From positions 155,324,422 through 155,388,421 of the forward strand of contig CAXKWD010000002.1 in the NCBI GenBank assembly GCA_964059195.1: a stretch of DNA of 64,000 nt, read 5' to 3'. The notes beneath the pieces were generated by a model. It ran no database searches and had not been told where the DNA came from. It saw nothing but the letters and a program-made list of their open reading frames with translations. How positions within the stretch are numbered: position 1 is the stretch's first letter; each line of letters starts with the position of its first letter. The position numbers were made by a program, and so were the translations under genes. This stretch comes from Ectobius pallidus. Taxonomy: Eukaryota > Arthropoda > Insecta > Blattodea > Ectobiidae. Of the stretch, positions 12,293 through 23,206 are shown one piece after another.

Positions 12293-13391
12293 AGTAGTAA
12301 GGGTGGAGCTGCGTATTTAAAATGGCGGCCACCGACGCCACCCCCGACGCCGCCCCCGACGCCGCGTCACGTCTAAGACCACGTGACGCTATTATAGTCG
12401 ATTCGAAAAAGCAAGACGAGCCCTTTCGTCCTGTGCTAGTGCCAACCCGCCCCCAAGCCCCGTTAAAGAGTTAAGCCCCAAAACAAAACCGACGCCGCCC
12501 CCGACACCTACTTAGGCCCTTTGGCCCTGTACGTTATATGACATGATGGGACTCGTTTCGAACAATGCAGACTTCGGCAGTAAGCCTGTGCTACCCCCAG
12601 CCCAATCAGACCCCTTTCGAAAACTGACAGTAGTAAGGGTGGAGCTGCGTATTTAAAATGGCGGTCACCGACGCCGCCCCCGACGCCGCCCCCGACGCCG
12701 CCCCCGACGCCGCCCCCGACGCCGCCTCCGACGCCGCGTCACGTCTAAGACCACGTGACGCTATTATAGTCGATTCGAAAAAGCAAGACGAGCCCTTTCG
12801 TCCTGTGCTAGTGCCAACCCGCCCCCAAGCCCCGTTAAAGAGTTAAGCCCCAAAACAAAACCGACGCCGCCCCCGACACCTACTTAGGCCCTTTGGCCCT
12901 GTACGTTATATGACATGATGGGACTCGTTTCGAACAATGCAGACTTCGGCAGTAAGCCTGTGCTACCCCCAGCCCAATCAGACCCCTTTCGAAAACCGAC
13001 GCCGCCCCCCTGAGGGCTAGTTATTCCCTTAGATACGAGGCGATGGCAAACGTTATATTCAAATACGTTCTAAACCTCACTATGAGACCTTTTTCCCACC
13101 ATTGCTTTGTTTCAAACCCCCCTTTCGAAAACCGACGCCTGGCCAAAAGGCAGGGTTATGCCCCTGGATACAATGCTAGGGCAGACGAAATATGTAAATA
13201 AAGTCTAATCCTCACTACGAGACCCCCTTTAGAACCCGTTTAGGAAACGACGCCTGCCCCCCAGAGGGCTGGTTACAACCCCCCACCAGATACGAGGCTT
13301 GGGGGCAGAGGTTATAATGCAAATGCCATCTAAGAAACACGTTCCTATGTTATCCAGATCCTTTAGTTACAACGTAATGATAACATATGTA
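12293..13391 (+). repeat. Left terminal inverted repeat of element B, with a duplicated end
   Basis: The outermost 336 bp (12293-12628) is repeated in tandem from 12629. The second copy, with its inner extension to about 13391, pairs with the right terminal repeat at about 25665-26372. The repeat is much more GC-rich than the element. It contains a 12-bp minisatellite ('gacgccgccccc') whose copy number differs between the tandem copies, and a CACGTGACG motif. The right end has only one copy, so the left-end duplication happened in this copy or its parent. Confidence 0.85.
12658..12846 (+). CDS. Small open frame inside the terminal repeat (DAAP repeats)
   Basis: This is a 62-codon frame starting at ATG 12658, 29 bp inside the duplicated terminus and just after a TATTTAAA word. 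It encodes MAVT followed by four or five DAAP-type repeats (the minisatellite translated) and an Arg/Pro-rich tail. The same tail and stop are kept in the outer tandem copy starting at ATG 12322, with fewer repeats. In the right terminal repeat the frame is shifted. It may be chance coding by a triplet-multiple GC repeat. I do not recognise it and would not assume it is translated. Confidence 0.2.
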   Translation: MAVTDAAPDAAPDAAPDAAPDAASDAASRLRPRDAIIVDSKKQDEPFRPVLVPTRPQAPLKS

Positions 13392-13394
13392 TTG

Positions 13395-14114
13395 TTTTCA
13401 CATAGTTGTCTAGAAACCTTTGTTTATACCCTTAGGCCCTATGGCTAGATAGTGTAATATTGCGCAAGGGCACATGAATACCATTACCTAGTTATGGAAA
13501 GATAAAATAGGTTTATACTTACATAACCAATCTTCTTCTTCTTCCAGATGAACACTGTTACTATTACTATCAACTAAGTGAAAATGACCATGTAAGGAAT
13601 AGGACACGGTTAAGGTTATAGTTTCATTTCAGAACGTCACAACCCTATTCTGTATAATAAGGTTGTCACGTTCCTATGAAATAATGTGTATATACAAATG
13701 GCTTCACAGTAATAGAGCTGGATGATTTATTTCATCGGTAACCAGTTTTCACATAGTTGTCTAGAAACCTTTGTTTATACCCTTAGGCCCTATGGCTAGA
13801 TAGTGTAATATTGCGCAAGGGCACATGAATACCATTACCTAGTTATGGAAAGATAAAATAGGTTTATACTTACATAACCAATCTTCTTCCTTTCAGCATC
13901 CTTTCTTCTTCTTCCAGATGAACACTGTTACTATTACTATCAACTAAGTGAAAATGACCATGTAAGGAATAGGACACGGTTAAGGTTATAGTTTCATTTC
14001 AGAACGTCACAACCCTATTCTGTATAATAAGGTTGTCACGTTCCTATGAAATAATGTGTATATACAAATGGCTTCACAGTAATAGAGCTGGATGATTTAT
14101 TTCATCGGTAACCA
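13395..14114. repeat. Tandem 0.35-kb duplication at the 3' end of the orphan gene
   Basis: Copies at 13395-13744 and 13746-14114 are almost identical; the second carries a short extra 'ctttcagcatc' segment. Copy 2 includes the last codons and stop of the two-exon gene that follows, so copy 1 is a detached 3' end. A pyrimidine-rich 'cttcttcttcttccag' lies in each. Confidence 0.8.
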
Positions 14115-14815
14115 TGTCTAATAAAGACAGAATATCACAACTTGCAGGAACACTTTGTTTGTTGTTTATATAGTTAAACACTTCGCTTTGCATGAGAACA
14201 TATTTAGTCATAATGTCCTTTATTATGATAGAATTCATAACGAGGTAAGTAATGTCAGTATTACGTAATACAATGCGAGCACTATCGTATTGCATCACAC
14301 ATTCTTTCAAGTCTTTACATGTCTGTAATTTGGAAGAGTCTTCTTTAAACAGATAAGGTTTAGAAGCACACATATTTTCACACATTTTAGGTAAATGTAA
14401 CAAGAACGAAGACAGTAGGTATGGCGACAAAATAACACAAGCACCGTTTGAAGTTCCAATCTCGGCACACCCAATATAATTCATAAAGGAGTAGAATCCA
14501 AAACTGATGTACCGGTCCTTTCTGCTGTTGAGGAAATAGGTTCTGCGTGCTAATACCGAAGGAGCAACTCTCAGTGTTGTTGTCACAGTTTCCTTCACCA
14601 TCATGTCGACCTTTTTCTGTTTCTTTACAGAGCCTGATGACGATGGAACCTGAAACAACAAACAAACAATACTCATAAGAAATCTATTTTCATACAGAGT
14701 TTGATGATGAAACCTGAAACAAACAATACGTGTAAGAAAGCTAGAGTAACGAATATATAATAATACATACCTTTTTACATTTGGTCTTGCTCTTGCTCAT
14801 CTCTGACGAAGACAT
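14074..14815 (-). CDS. Polinton-associated orphan protein, predicted two exons (element B)
   Basis: Exon 1 (14771-14815) encodes MSSSEMSKSKTKCKK and ends in a donor GTATGT. A 121-nt intron (14650-14770) ends in tgtttcag. Exon 2 (14074-14649) continues in phase 0 for 191 codons, giving about 206 residues. The basic first exon plus exon 2 match the arrangement of the homologous gene in element D (38501-39571): both share 'LARR.YFLN..KDRY.SF.FY', a 'CAEIG.S.GAC' segment and 'SPYLLSSFLLH.PK'. It belongs to a type of uncharacterised protein that I recall from arthropod Polintons; its function is unknown. A decayed second acceptor at about 14711-14715 suggests a small local duplication. The frame is intact despite decay of the neighbouring genes. 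Confidence 0.6.
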
Positions 14816-14922
14816 CTCGTTGGATCTAGGATGAAGAGAACCTCTCGTTCCAGACACTGCAGCGAAACTGAGCTAGTCCAAGGTAATCGGCCTGCTTTCA
14901 TTCTGAAATCAATAAGTACAGG

Positions 14923-15380
14923 TTATAACATGTGTGTAAACCACTTTCTAATCTGGAAATAAATCCCTGTTGTTGTTGTTAAATACTTACATTGCATATC
15001 ACCTGGAAAACATCTCCGGCCTCCTCCTTTCCTCGTCCCACACAGAGATCCAAGGATATTGTGGAAGATGCGGACGACCGCTATGTCCGGTGATGTAGTA
15101 AACATGTTTACAAACTCCTGCATCATCCATCCATTACTCATGAAGTATATGACAAAGCAGACATAATTCGACATACAGCCGTTGTCAGTCCTTGTAGTCT
15201 TCGAGTGTTGTATAGCCATTGAATAGAGTATTGCTTTATAAATTTAGATATCCCAGGAATGAAGGGTGGTAGACCAAATGAATTAAAATAGTAGGCAAAA
15301 ACACGACAACCCTATGAGAACCAGGTGACGAATGAGGATCAAAGTTAATGTATGTACATGAGGTAATGCATGATTTATTT
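14923..15380 (-). pseudogene. Adenain-like cysteine protease remnant (element B)
   Basis: The remnant aligns by eye with the protease of element D: 'GW.MQEFVN.F' near 15100-15130, 'VRIFHN..GSLCG' near 15040-15075, and, further 5', the segment around 'DPH.SPGSH' near 15320. The region corresponding to the active-site cysteine reads MSNYVC rather than SVCGQYTC, so the catalytic Cys-Gly is lost. The frame is broken near 15220. In intact elements this Ulp1-fold enzyme matures capsid proteins; this copy cannot. Confidence 0.75.
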
Positions 15381-15925
15381 GATTACCATCTATCGTATTC
15401 AGAGTAGAGGATACAAGTGAGGGCTTGATCTAAGTCTTATCGAACTTTGCTTCTAATCTAATGTTCCCGCTACAGGGCAAGCTTCTATGACCATGCGATG
15501 CAGAAACATCAGGCGTAAGATCATACAGCAGTGTACAATACCCATTTATATACATGTCGTGAGTGATTAGCATCCCGCTATTGCTAAGATGGATCCCTGA
15601 ACCTTTTAAAAAGTGTATCGTAAGCTAGAGTACTAGTCTATTCATGATCTGTGGAAATGGAACCTGTCGACATACAAAACAAAAGAACTCAAAGCAAAAT
15701 GTCGAAAACTCGTAGGGATTGGACTCCACTGTGCTGGAGAAAGCAGAATATTTCACCATCGAGAATAGAGTACCAATGTATGCGTTATCTTTAGAACTCA
15801 TGAACTAAACGTAAAGGTTTTCAAATCCACTCTTATGAATGGATAGTGAGCATTATAACCTTTCTCTAGAGGTTTAACATGTGCAAACAGTATGGAAGGC
15901 GAAGCTTTAATCTTCCTTACGTACA
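15381..15925 (-). pseudogene. Major-capsid-like protein remnant (element B)
   Basis: Nucleotide similarity to the 3' half of the capsid gene in element D is clear across this stretch (for example 'catgtcgtgagtgatt.gcat', 'gatggatccctgaacctt', 'aaactcgtagggattgga'). There are several indels and no long frame. The homology stops at about 15925, at the position of the 'KIKASPS' segment, and is followed directly by integrase sequence. The first half of the capsid gene, the penton-like and core genes and most of the integrase are deleted. Confidence 0.75.
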
Positions 15926-16194
15926 TTACCCATATAGGTTCTTGCGTTGTCATTATGTTTTTGTACATCGGCTAGATCAAGTTCAAACACGTCGTAAAGG
16001 TTATTTACAGAATATGGATTCCTAGGAAACTTTCTCCTAAAGGGTTTATGTAAGGAGTAAACATCTTGCTCAATTAGCCATTGCTCGATATGTTTATCAG
16101 TAATGGTACAGGCTTGTGAAAGTTTAGCAATAGTGGAAAAACCCGTAGATGCCTCAGGGTAGTAATTCAACTTGTGTAATGTTTCCTTCATCAT
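15907..16194 (-). pseudogene. Integrase N-terminal fragment fused to capsid remnant (element B)
   Basis: From 16194 the frame matches the N-terminus of the element D integrase (zinc-binding-region segment, then 'KP.RRKFPRNPY.VNN.YD.FELDLADVQ'), including the first catalytic Asp in FELDLAD. After HNDN it runs out of homology and ends in about 10 unrelated residues derived from the capsid side of the deletion. The second Asp, the Glu and the chromodomain are missing. It overlaps the upstream orphan gene by 4 bases, as the intact copy overlaps its neighbour. Confidence 0.8.
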
Positions 16195-16814
16195 CCCCGT
16201 TGTTTATAGGTACTCCACCTAAGCTCTCTCGATGGAAATAATTTAGAAATGATTTGTCTGTATTTAACTGTTCTAGCGGTTTTATTATCGATGCTGTTAT
16301 GTCCTTCGGTCCTAGTTAAAATGTCTTTGTACGTGTCGAGGTCTTCCTGCGTAACAAGATTCATATCAACCTTCTTCCTAGTAAGCAACTCCCATAAACC
16401 TGCACTCGCATCGTATTTTATACCTTTAACGATCAAACTATTGTTTAACAATTGAACTTTAGAATTACCAATCATGTACTCTCCCGTCTCCTTATTTTTA
16501 TAGATTCCAAACTGTGAGTCTACAATCCTTGGCGATGTTACATAAGCCGATAAATATTTATCTGCTACATCACCTATAACGTTACGTTTAGCTTCGTCAT
16601 CGGGTGATAAATCTCTCACTCTTTTCCTTGAATCAGCTAGTACTTGTTCATGTATTCTGTTCTGTTTCCTCTTAACTATAGGATCTTCACTCTCGCGTAT
16701 TTTAGTCCACTCTTTGTACGGATCCGTAACAACATCTGCCGGGTTTGAACCTTCGACACAACGTTTTAAACGCTTGTACTCTTTAGCACTAAGCAGAAAC
16801 ATTTTCTGTAACAT
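16191..16814 (-). CDS. Polinton orphan protein, ~207 aa (element B)
   Basis: This open frame is homologous to 43468-44118 of element D. Both begin MLQKM.LLS.KEYKRLKR and share 'DPYKEW.KIRE..DPI', 'VIGD.A.KYL.AYV.SP.IVD..FGIYK.KE' and 'LWELLTRKKVD'. It lies between the small LVQKGG protein and the integrase, the same position as in element D. Its ATG overlaps the upstream stop (TAATG). No domain is recognised; it is charged, with no membrane segment, and its function is unknown. The C-terminus diverges from its homologue after the KLFPS position, suggesting a terminal frameshift in one copy. Confidence 0.65.
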   Translation of the reverse strand: MLQKMFLLSAKEYKRLKRCVEGSNPADVVTDPYKEWTKIRESEDPIVKRKQNRIHEQVLADSRKRVRDLSPDDEAKRNVIGDVADKYLSAYVTSPRIVDSQFGIYKNKETGEYMIGNSKVQLLNNSLIVKGIKYDASAGLWELLTRKKVDMNLVTQEDLDTYKDILTRTEGHNSIDNKTARTVKYRQIISKLFPSRELRWSTYKQRG

Positions 16815-17131
16815 TATGTTAATGATCCCAAGACGGATAACACGGACGACAAGAGAGGAATTAAAAATCCTCCTTTCTGTACCAAAGCTTTTCTTTTCCT
16901 AGACAAGGATACGTTCCTATCTACAAGATGTCTTAAGGAATGTTTATGTTTAAACAGTTTACGTATGGAACATGAAGATAATTTACACTGACCATTCAAA
17001 ACATTAAGAACACATTCTATAATAGCAAGTATCAGATCTTTGTTTGCACTCTTTAGAATAACGTTTCGTACCTTGGGAGTTGCCTTTTTAAGAACCTGTA
17101 ACATATGGTAATTGGATTTTATCCTTTTCAT
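16814..17131 (-). CDS. Small conserved Polinton protein with QKGG motif (element B)
   Basis: This 105-residue frame is collinear with 44118-44435. It is a very basic, helix-like N-terminal region, followed by LVQKGGF and a hydrophobic C-terminal tail (LIPLLSSVLSVLGSLT). Small basic proteins with this 'VQKGGF-hydrophobic tail' ending are common beside the ATPase in Polintons. A virion role, with cleavage after GG by the adenain-like protease, is inference. The frame is intact. Confidence 0.65.
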   Translation of the reverse strand: MKRIKSNYHMLQVLKKATPKVRNVILKSANKDLILAIIECVLNVLNGQCKLSSCSIRKLFKHKHSLRHLVDRNVSLSRKRKALVQKGGFLIPLLSSVLSVLGSLT

Positions 17132-17396
17132 CCTTTACAATGACGTAAACCTACGAGGGAAAAACAACGAGTCTATGTTTAGTACAATGTTCTTGTTTAA
17201 AGTCAGGAAGACCTTCGGGGTACGTCACGTTAGTATTGAATTTTGTCTGGGGAGGCACAGCGTTACTTTCACTAAAACACCACAGAATACTTTAGTCACG
17301 TTTCACATTTGTTCCAAATTATTAATAGGATTAACACAGAAAGTTGTTTTCCCTAAACTATCATAGAGAAAGGGTGGTCAAATTGTATTACAACCA
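17112..17396 (-). pseudogene. FtsK/HerA-type packaging ATPase remnant (element B)
   Basis: From ATG 17394-17396, sequence similar to the element D ATPase start can be followed to about 17205, but with indels. The Walker A region is disrupted, and the stretch holding Walker B and the remaining core is deleted, so only a short piece of the C-terminal end joins the next gene. Non-functional. Confidence 0.7.
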
Positions 17397-17654
17397 TAAC
17401 AATGTTTAATCATAGTTGGAGGTCCATCAAACCAGTCGTCATAAGAATCAGGGTAATGTTTACAACATCTAAGACACCTTTTTTACAATATCGCTACGTT
17501 TCACACTTTTGGATAGTTTATAATACACTAAATATATGCTCTCGGCTCCGCATGCCACTAATACCTACAACTCTTCAATTGTGTGATGTATAAGGGTTCT
17601 ATAATCCTATTATTTTCTAATAGCTAAACACTCCAAAGACGAGGACTAGTCCAT
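17397..17654 (-). pseudogene. Small Cys-rich protein remnant (element B)
   Basis: The remnant matches the 94-aa gene 45053-45337 by position and nucleotide similarity ('cgaggactagtccatactgac' at the start, 'cagggtaatgtttacaacatctaagacacc' in the middle). The frame is broken by several indels. Confidence 0.6.
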
Positions 17655-17680
17655 ACTGACACGCTGTTCTCATCTCGTCC

Positions 17681-20600
17681 CTATTTATACCCGAAGGGCA
17701 TGGAATCATACCCTCCGCCGACTCTGCGTCTTTTTCGAAAACAGAGTCGGTATGTCTTATCCTCGGGTTCAGAGATGATCTGTGGGCCGGGCTTTCTCTT
17801 AATTTTCTTCTCCGTTCTCACAGAGATAGTCGCTGTAGGATCACCATTTAAAACCATGGTTTTAATGGCGTCGAAGTTGACATCCTTCAACGTTTTATAA
17901 TTAAGAGTGATACCTCTGACTTTACATACAGAGGTGGATGCAGTGTCATTACTAGGAACAGTAACTTTAAACCCATAGTTTTTAGGACCCCCGCTAGCAA
18001 ATTCTGAAATGTAAGCGTCCTCCCCATAGTCTATCAATTCACTAGTCATGTCGCCTAAATAATCACCTAAGGGAACGGTGTACCTTTTAGCGTCATCATC
18101 TGTCTGTGTGTATATTACGCTGTCCGTGTCGCAGTACAAGGCTCTACGTTGCAGATTGTCCAGGTAGCCATAAAGGGCCATTCTACCACCCGTTGTTACA
18201 TAGGCACCGTGAACGACACTAGTATGAGGAAGAGAGACCTGTTCTTCATCTATAGCGATCCAATTAACCCACACGACTTCATTTGCTCCTGTTTGGATCT
18301 TCAATGAGCTTACCCCAGAAAGAATTCAAACAAAGCTTGCTTAAGGTTCTTTTACCAGCGTTCTTAACGATTTGTTGGGGTCTAGCTTTACACCTTCGTG
18401 TTTATAAAACAAATCGATATATTCCTGTTTCTGGGCCTCGGTTTTCACCCAAGCAGGGTATCCGCTGGATTCCGTCTTAATCTTCAAAAATAGATTGATA
18501 TAATCAACGAATAACCCTCCCTCATGGGTTTCACGCGAGTACTGCGTAACACCGTACTCGAGAAATTCGTGGATTTCAATCACTCTATATCCTTTTGCTA
18601 CGGCTAATCTCACTTCGTCCACAACCCAGGTACCGGTGAGAACTCTCTCTTCCTCTTTCGCATGTTTGCAGCTACCTTGTTCCATAGTCATAACACAGGT
18701 GCGGCAAAGGGGAAACAAGAGCCTACCATTCCACCTGAAAGGCAAAACGGGATGGTAGAGCCCTTGCGGTGGCAGGACTGTACATTTTACGAGGCCCTCT
18801 TTCTTCAACATGCTAGCCGTATCTGTACACTGATCACTAACGTGAACAGTAGGGTGACCTACAGGAAACTTGTTATATTTACATACGGATGGATATAAAG
18901 ACATGATATCGCTGTACAGGATTTTTTCGTTTTTCGTCACAACCGCCTTATGGTAGAGACGCATGGCTTCGGTACGTCCTCCGTAGACAGAGTCCCTAAG
19001 GACCAACGGGACATCTCCGATCAAAGGATCGTCTCTGAGTGCGGGGAAGCGTTCGAGAACAACGTCGAACTTGCATTCCCACATCACGTGGACGGTATAA
19101 CCCTTTGATCGGATCATGTTCAATCGGCCCATGGTGTTTTCGTACCTCTCGGCAAGGGATTCTAAAGAATCCATCACGGGTACGTCTCTGTTTGGCTGAC
19201 AGAGACAGCCGTGATAATAGCAGCCTAGAAACTCGAAAACCTCTCCTGTTTCTTCGCAGAAACCGTCCACCTTCCATTGGGGAAGTTCGGGAAGCCGTAC
19301 CTCGCGTCCGTTACCCGCATGACGTATGACGACGTTCCTCTCCCGGGCTTCGTGGATAAGCCACATCAACGATTTACGGGAATGCCTGTCTGCTTTTCTA
19401 TAGCCGCAGGAGGGAGCAATGCCAATGGTTTGAGGCTGAAGAAACATCAATCTAAAGATTCTATTACAGGCCGATGCAATAGTGATTGCCTCAAGGAAAA
19501 TCTCAATGTTGGCAATCTGTTTGAAAAGGGATTTAAAGAGAGTGCAGGCTTCTCTCAACACCGTAACATCGGCCTGGCAATACCTCTCGAGCTCTACACG
19601 TGTATTGAAAGGAAGATCCTTAACGGTCTCGTACCATGTCATAAATGCCTCTCTGTCTTTCACAGACATGGTATCGGGCCCGTAAAGCTCTCGATCGGGA
19701 TGACGGGGGTAAACCTTGTCCAAGTTCTCGGCCGTGTTGTGAAGATGAGGAAAATACCCCTTAACGGCATCTTTGAGATCAAAGGTCTTGGGGAAACTAC
19801 GCAGAGGCAGCGGAATGAAGTTCAAGCTGTCTAGAAAGACGAGATGCTCGAGCTTCATGCAAAGAATCTTGCACCCAGACATAACCAAGTCGGGAACCCT
19901 CCTTTGCCTAATGGCGTACTCGAGAATGAATTGGAGGTCGAACGCTCTTGCATTGTGAGCAATGACGATAATCTTATCGAAAGGTCTGTCCACTCTCAGA
20001 TAGTCCATGAAACCCCGGACGGGATCTCCCCAGAAGGAATGACTGCGTTTTCCGCATCTTGCACACTCTTCGTCCTTGGACGTCTCGCAGAGAGAGCAAG
20101 ATTGTTGTGCACAAATCAGATTAGGGACGTGTAGAAAGGTATTGTCTTTAATACGAGTATCTTGTGTTGTCTCCGCATCGTACTGGACATACATCACCCT
20201 GTTTGAACTCCTAGTCTCTTTCAGAGGCGCCATGTAACAATCGTGTCCGGTTTCTGCTTGGAAACTTTTACATACGCTACAATAAATTTTGAAACATTCA
20301 TGTTTCCGCTGAAATGTTTTAAACGTTCCACAGTCTAAACATTTCTGCAGACCCATGCATACAGTGCGCCCTTGAATCTTGGTGCGCTTATGATTATCGA
20401 AACATGCCTGTCCGCGGAAATCTCTACGGCATTCATTACAAATCACCACGTCCTTGGTAGGGTCGCAAGGAGGTACGGATCTACAGCAAAAGCAGACGTA
20501 ATGGCAGGAATGTTGCGCTCCTCTTACAAAACCATTATGACACCCAGGACAAATGAAACGTCTAGCCATTGCACCGGTCAAGTTTATTATGGTATGGTAA

Positions 20601-21658
20601 TGTAAGGTGTCGGGATCGTACAGTAAATAAATTATTTGTTTGCCTACATTACCACCGTCGTAAATAATGGAGTCAAGATTTAAACCGCTATACACAACTA
20701 GTCTATATGTATCCTTTAGATAGGCCTGAATCTTCTCCAGCTCAGGGATACCTCCCCCTTGCGAGAGATCGACACCAGAATCTCGTATCAACTTATCCAC
20801 CTCTGCTTTAAGTTTTTTGCTTGTCATGTTGTTAATGATATATGATCTGTAAATTTTACGTTCACCAAATCTAGCGATAGCGATTACTATTGCAAATGCT
20901 AAACAGTTCACGACTGCTTTCACGAAGACTACGCTTGTCTTCAAATGGGCAAGTACGCCAATCGTACGCCCCTTCGTAGGTATACCCCTATTTCGCCCGT
21001 TTCCGTTAGGCATATGGACAATGTCCACAACCAGACGCAAACGGTCGGTGGCATTAAAGCGGGCGTTCGATTGGCATACTTTCTGTACGACGCTGCTAAT
21101 GACTTCCAGACTGACTTGGTCTTTACGCCTGTACGAGAGACCTATGGGCTTATCCATTTCGTTTTCCTGGTTGGAAATAGAAATACCAACCATATCATGG
21201 TCTCTCGCTTCTACCAAAGCATGGTCTATTGCCTGTTTAAGGGAACGTTCAAAGGGGTTGGGTCCTGCATTAGCACCTGGTTCTTTGAGCTGTATGACTA
21301 GCTGCAGACCAACGGAATTAAATCGCTTATAGTCTTTACGACTACTTTCAAGGATTGAAAACAAGGTAGGGACATTTCCCGTAGCGTTTTCGCCAGTATT
21401 ACGTGACGTCGACGCTACAGGTACATGTTCCTCCTCGTTTTCATCCAACACATCTAATTCATTGGCTGAAGCTAGTTCATCATCATCGGATTCGGCTACG
21501 TCGGAATCTGACAACGTGACAGTTTCTATAGCGGTATCCGATTCCGAACTTGACACTGTGTAAATCTCAGGCTGGGAATCGTCTATCGTAATAGTGTCCA
21601 TCTCGTTTTCTGATTCCGACGAGATAGTATACACAGGGGCAGACATTTCTAATTTCAA
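17681..21658 (-). pseudogene. Polinton protein-primed DNA polymerase B (pPolB), two lesions (element B)
   Basis: From ATG 21656-21658, 1105 codons are open. Residues 1-80 are acidic and Ser-rich with SUMO-interacting-motif-like clusters. The zinc-type cysteine region is near 370-450. Exonuclease motifs are D494-A-E496, AHNARAFD (567-574) and D697. Polymerase motif A, SDIMSLYP, is near 917. Near 18360 a one-base deletion shifts the frame just before motif B (KLCLNSFWG). Near 18300 a second deletion removes about 30 codons. The remainder (17681-18304) holds YCDTDSVIY (motif C) and the normal PFGYK end. Total length fits the Polinton family. A leader intron with a TATA promoter precedes it. Elements B and D differ enough in protein sequence to be separate lineages. 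Confidence 0.92.
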
Positions 21659-21685
21659 ATCTTTACAACACTACAAATATTGAAT

Positions 21686-21767
21686 CTGTAAAATAAGAAA
21701 CAAAGTAGAAATAATCGTGTATGTTACAGTGTAATATATGCTAATTTATAAACACACTATCACTCAC
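21686..21767 (-). other. Predicted leader intron of pPolB (element B)
   Basis: The minus-strand donor AAG|GTGAGTG is at 21768/21767 and the acceptor ttattttacag ends at 21686, giving an 82-nt intron 27 nt upstream of the pPolB ATG. With the TATA box at 21821-21829 this defines a non-coding leader exon of roughly 30 nt. Confidence 0.55.
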
Positions 21768-21820
21768 CTTATCTGTAGAAAGCGTTATGCAAGACTGTGA
21801 AGAGAAAGCAAGGTGGAGTC

Positions 21821-21829
21821 TATTTATAG
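21821..21829 (-). promoter_or_regulatory. TATA box of pPolB (element B)
   Basis: CTATAAATA on the minus strand, 54 nt upstream of the leader-exon donor. Matching TATA-leader-donor arrangements occur at 51776-51783, 25306-25314 and 12064-12071. Confidence 0.5.
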
Positions 21830-23170
21830 TAGATGTTGAAATGATTTTTTTAAAGGTATGTAACGTATTTTTGCTGTGTTCGTCTTACTTGTTTACCTAC
21901 TTAACGATATCTCAAGGTCTTTGCTACATCATCCTAATGGAAAAAACCCAGATACCAAACCTACGTCATAGTGTTGCTCGGAGAGTATTGTATAAAGACA
22001 GGTATTTAGGAGGTTTTGTTAATTATGTAATCCTTCTACCCTTATCATCATCATCTTCTGATTTTAAACTAACAAAGTAAGACTTCATCTACCGTATTTT
22101 ATGCCAAATTCCTTAAAACCTATGTGTGGTAGGTTTATTATTGTTAATAAATTAGTTGATAATTAGACTTCGTTCTTGTTTAAAGATGGTATCTCTAGTA
22201 TGGAAGTACATTCTAACTCATTAATCCCTTGATGTGTCAATATTTCCGACCTCGAACAGAACAAGAGTTACGCTATTTTATATGCATCTATAAATGAAAC
22301 CAGATATGGAGGATACATACTGCTACATATACAGATGTGTTTGACGATAGTGAGATTGCGCTATAAACAGTGGAGAAGGTAATGTTATTCTAATTTATAA
22401 AGGAAGATTTCGGAATTCAAAGGCGTATAACCTATCTTTGAATAAATAAATAAATAACTACTTCTTCGTCTAGAAACTGAAGTGAAGTGTAAGGTTAAGT
22501 TAATTCATACATCTATACACAGTGACGTACCTAAGGGGGAGGCAACACTGGCGCCGTAAAGAGGCCGCTAATTGAAATAAAAACATATTTTTAGTTTATG
22601 AAATAATATTTTTTCAGAGAAAATAGAAGGTATTTATTACTTTGTTAAATACTGTAGTAATATTATTAAAAATAGTTCAAGGGCACTGGCACAGAAGAAT
22701 AGTTTACGGTAGTTTTACAATTGTATCATTGAATCTGATATGACTGTTACTATAACTTCAAATGTATTATAAAAAGTTTGCAGCCAACAGGGCTATGATG
22801 GCACATTATAGATTTTCTTAATAAAATAACAAACTAACCATATAATTAGGTGGCGGATTTCTATGACATTAAATAGGATATATGCATGCATTTATATCCT
22901 AAACCCTTTCCATTTTCACGAGGATCGAGTAGAGTTTTTAGGTTAGTAGGAACGCTGGAATAATGCAAAGGGGAAGATATGTATCATGTCATAGAAACCC
23001 TCCACATACTTATAATACAGTTTTTTTTATAATGTGTTAAAGTAACACACTAGTTATTACCATAATTAATTGTGAACATTAAACTGTGTTTAAATTAAAC
23101 TCCTTGATCATAAGCCATTTAGTGTTTGGATTGATTATTATTATTATTATAGACTTAAAGTCACCTTAAA

Positions 23171-23206
<36 letters not shown>

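Noticed and set aside
18996..19329. Arg-rich frames on both strands inside the element B pPolB
   Set aside because: Shadow frames of the conserved polymerase region, made long by its higher GC.
21787..22080. 97-codon plus frame opposite the pPolB leader
   Set aside because: Starts antisense to the predicted leader exon, hydrophobic by AT bias, not conserved in the matching region of element D.
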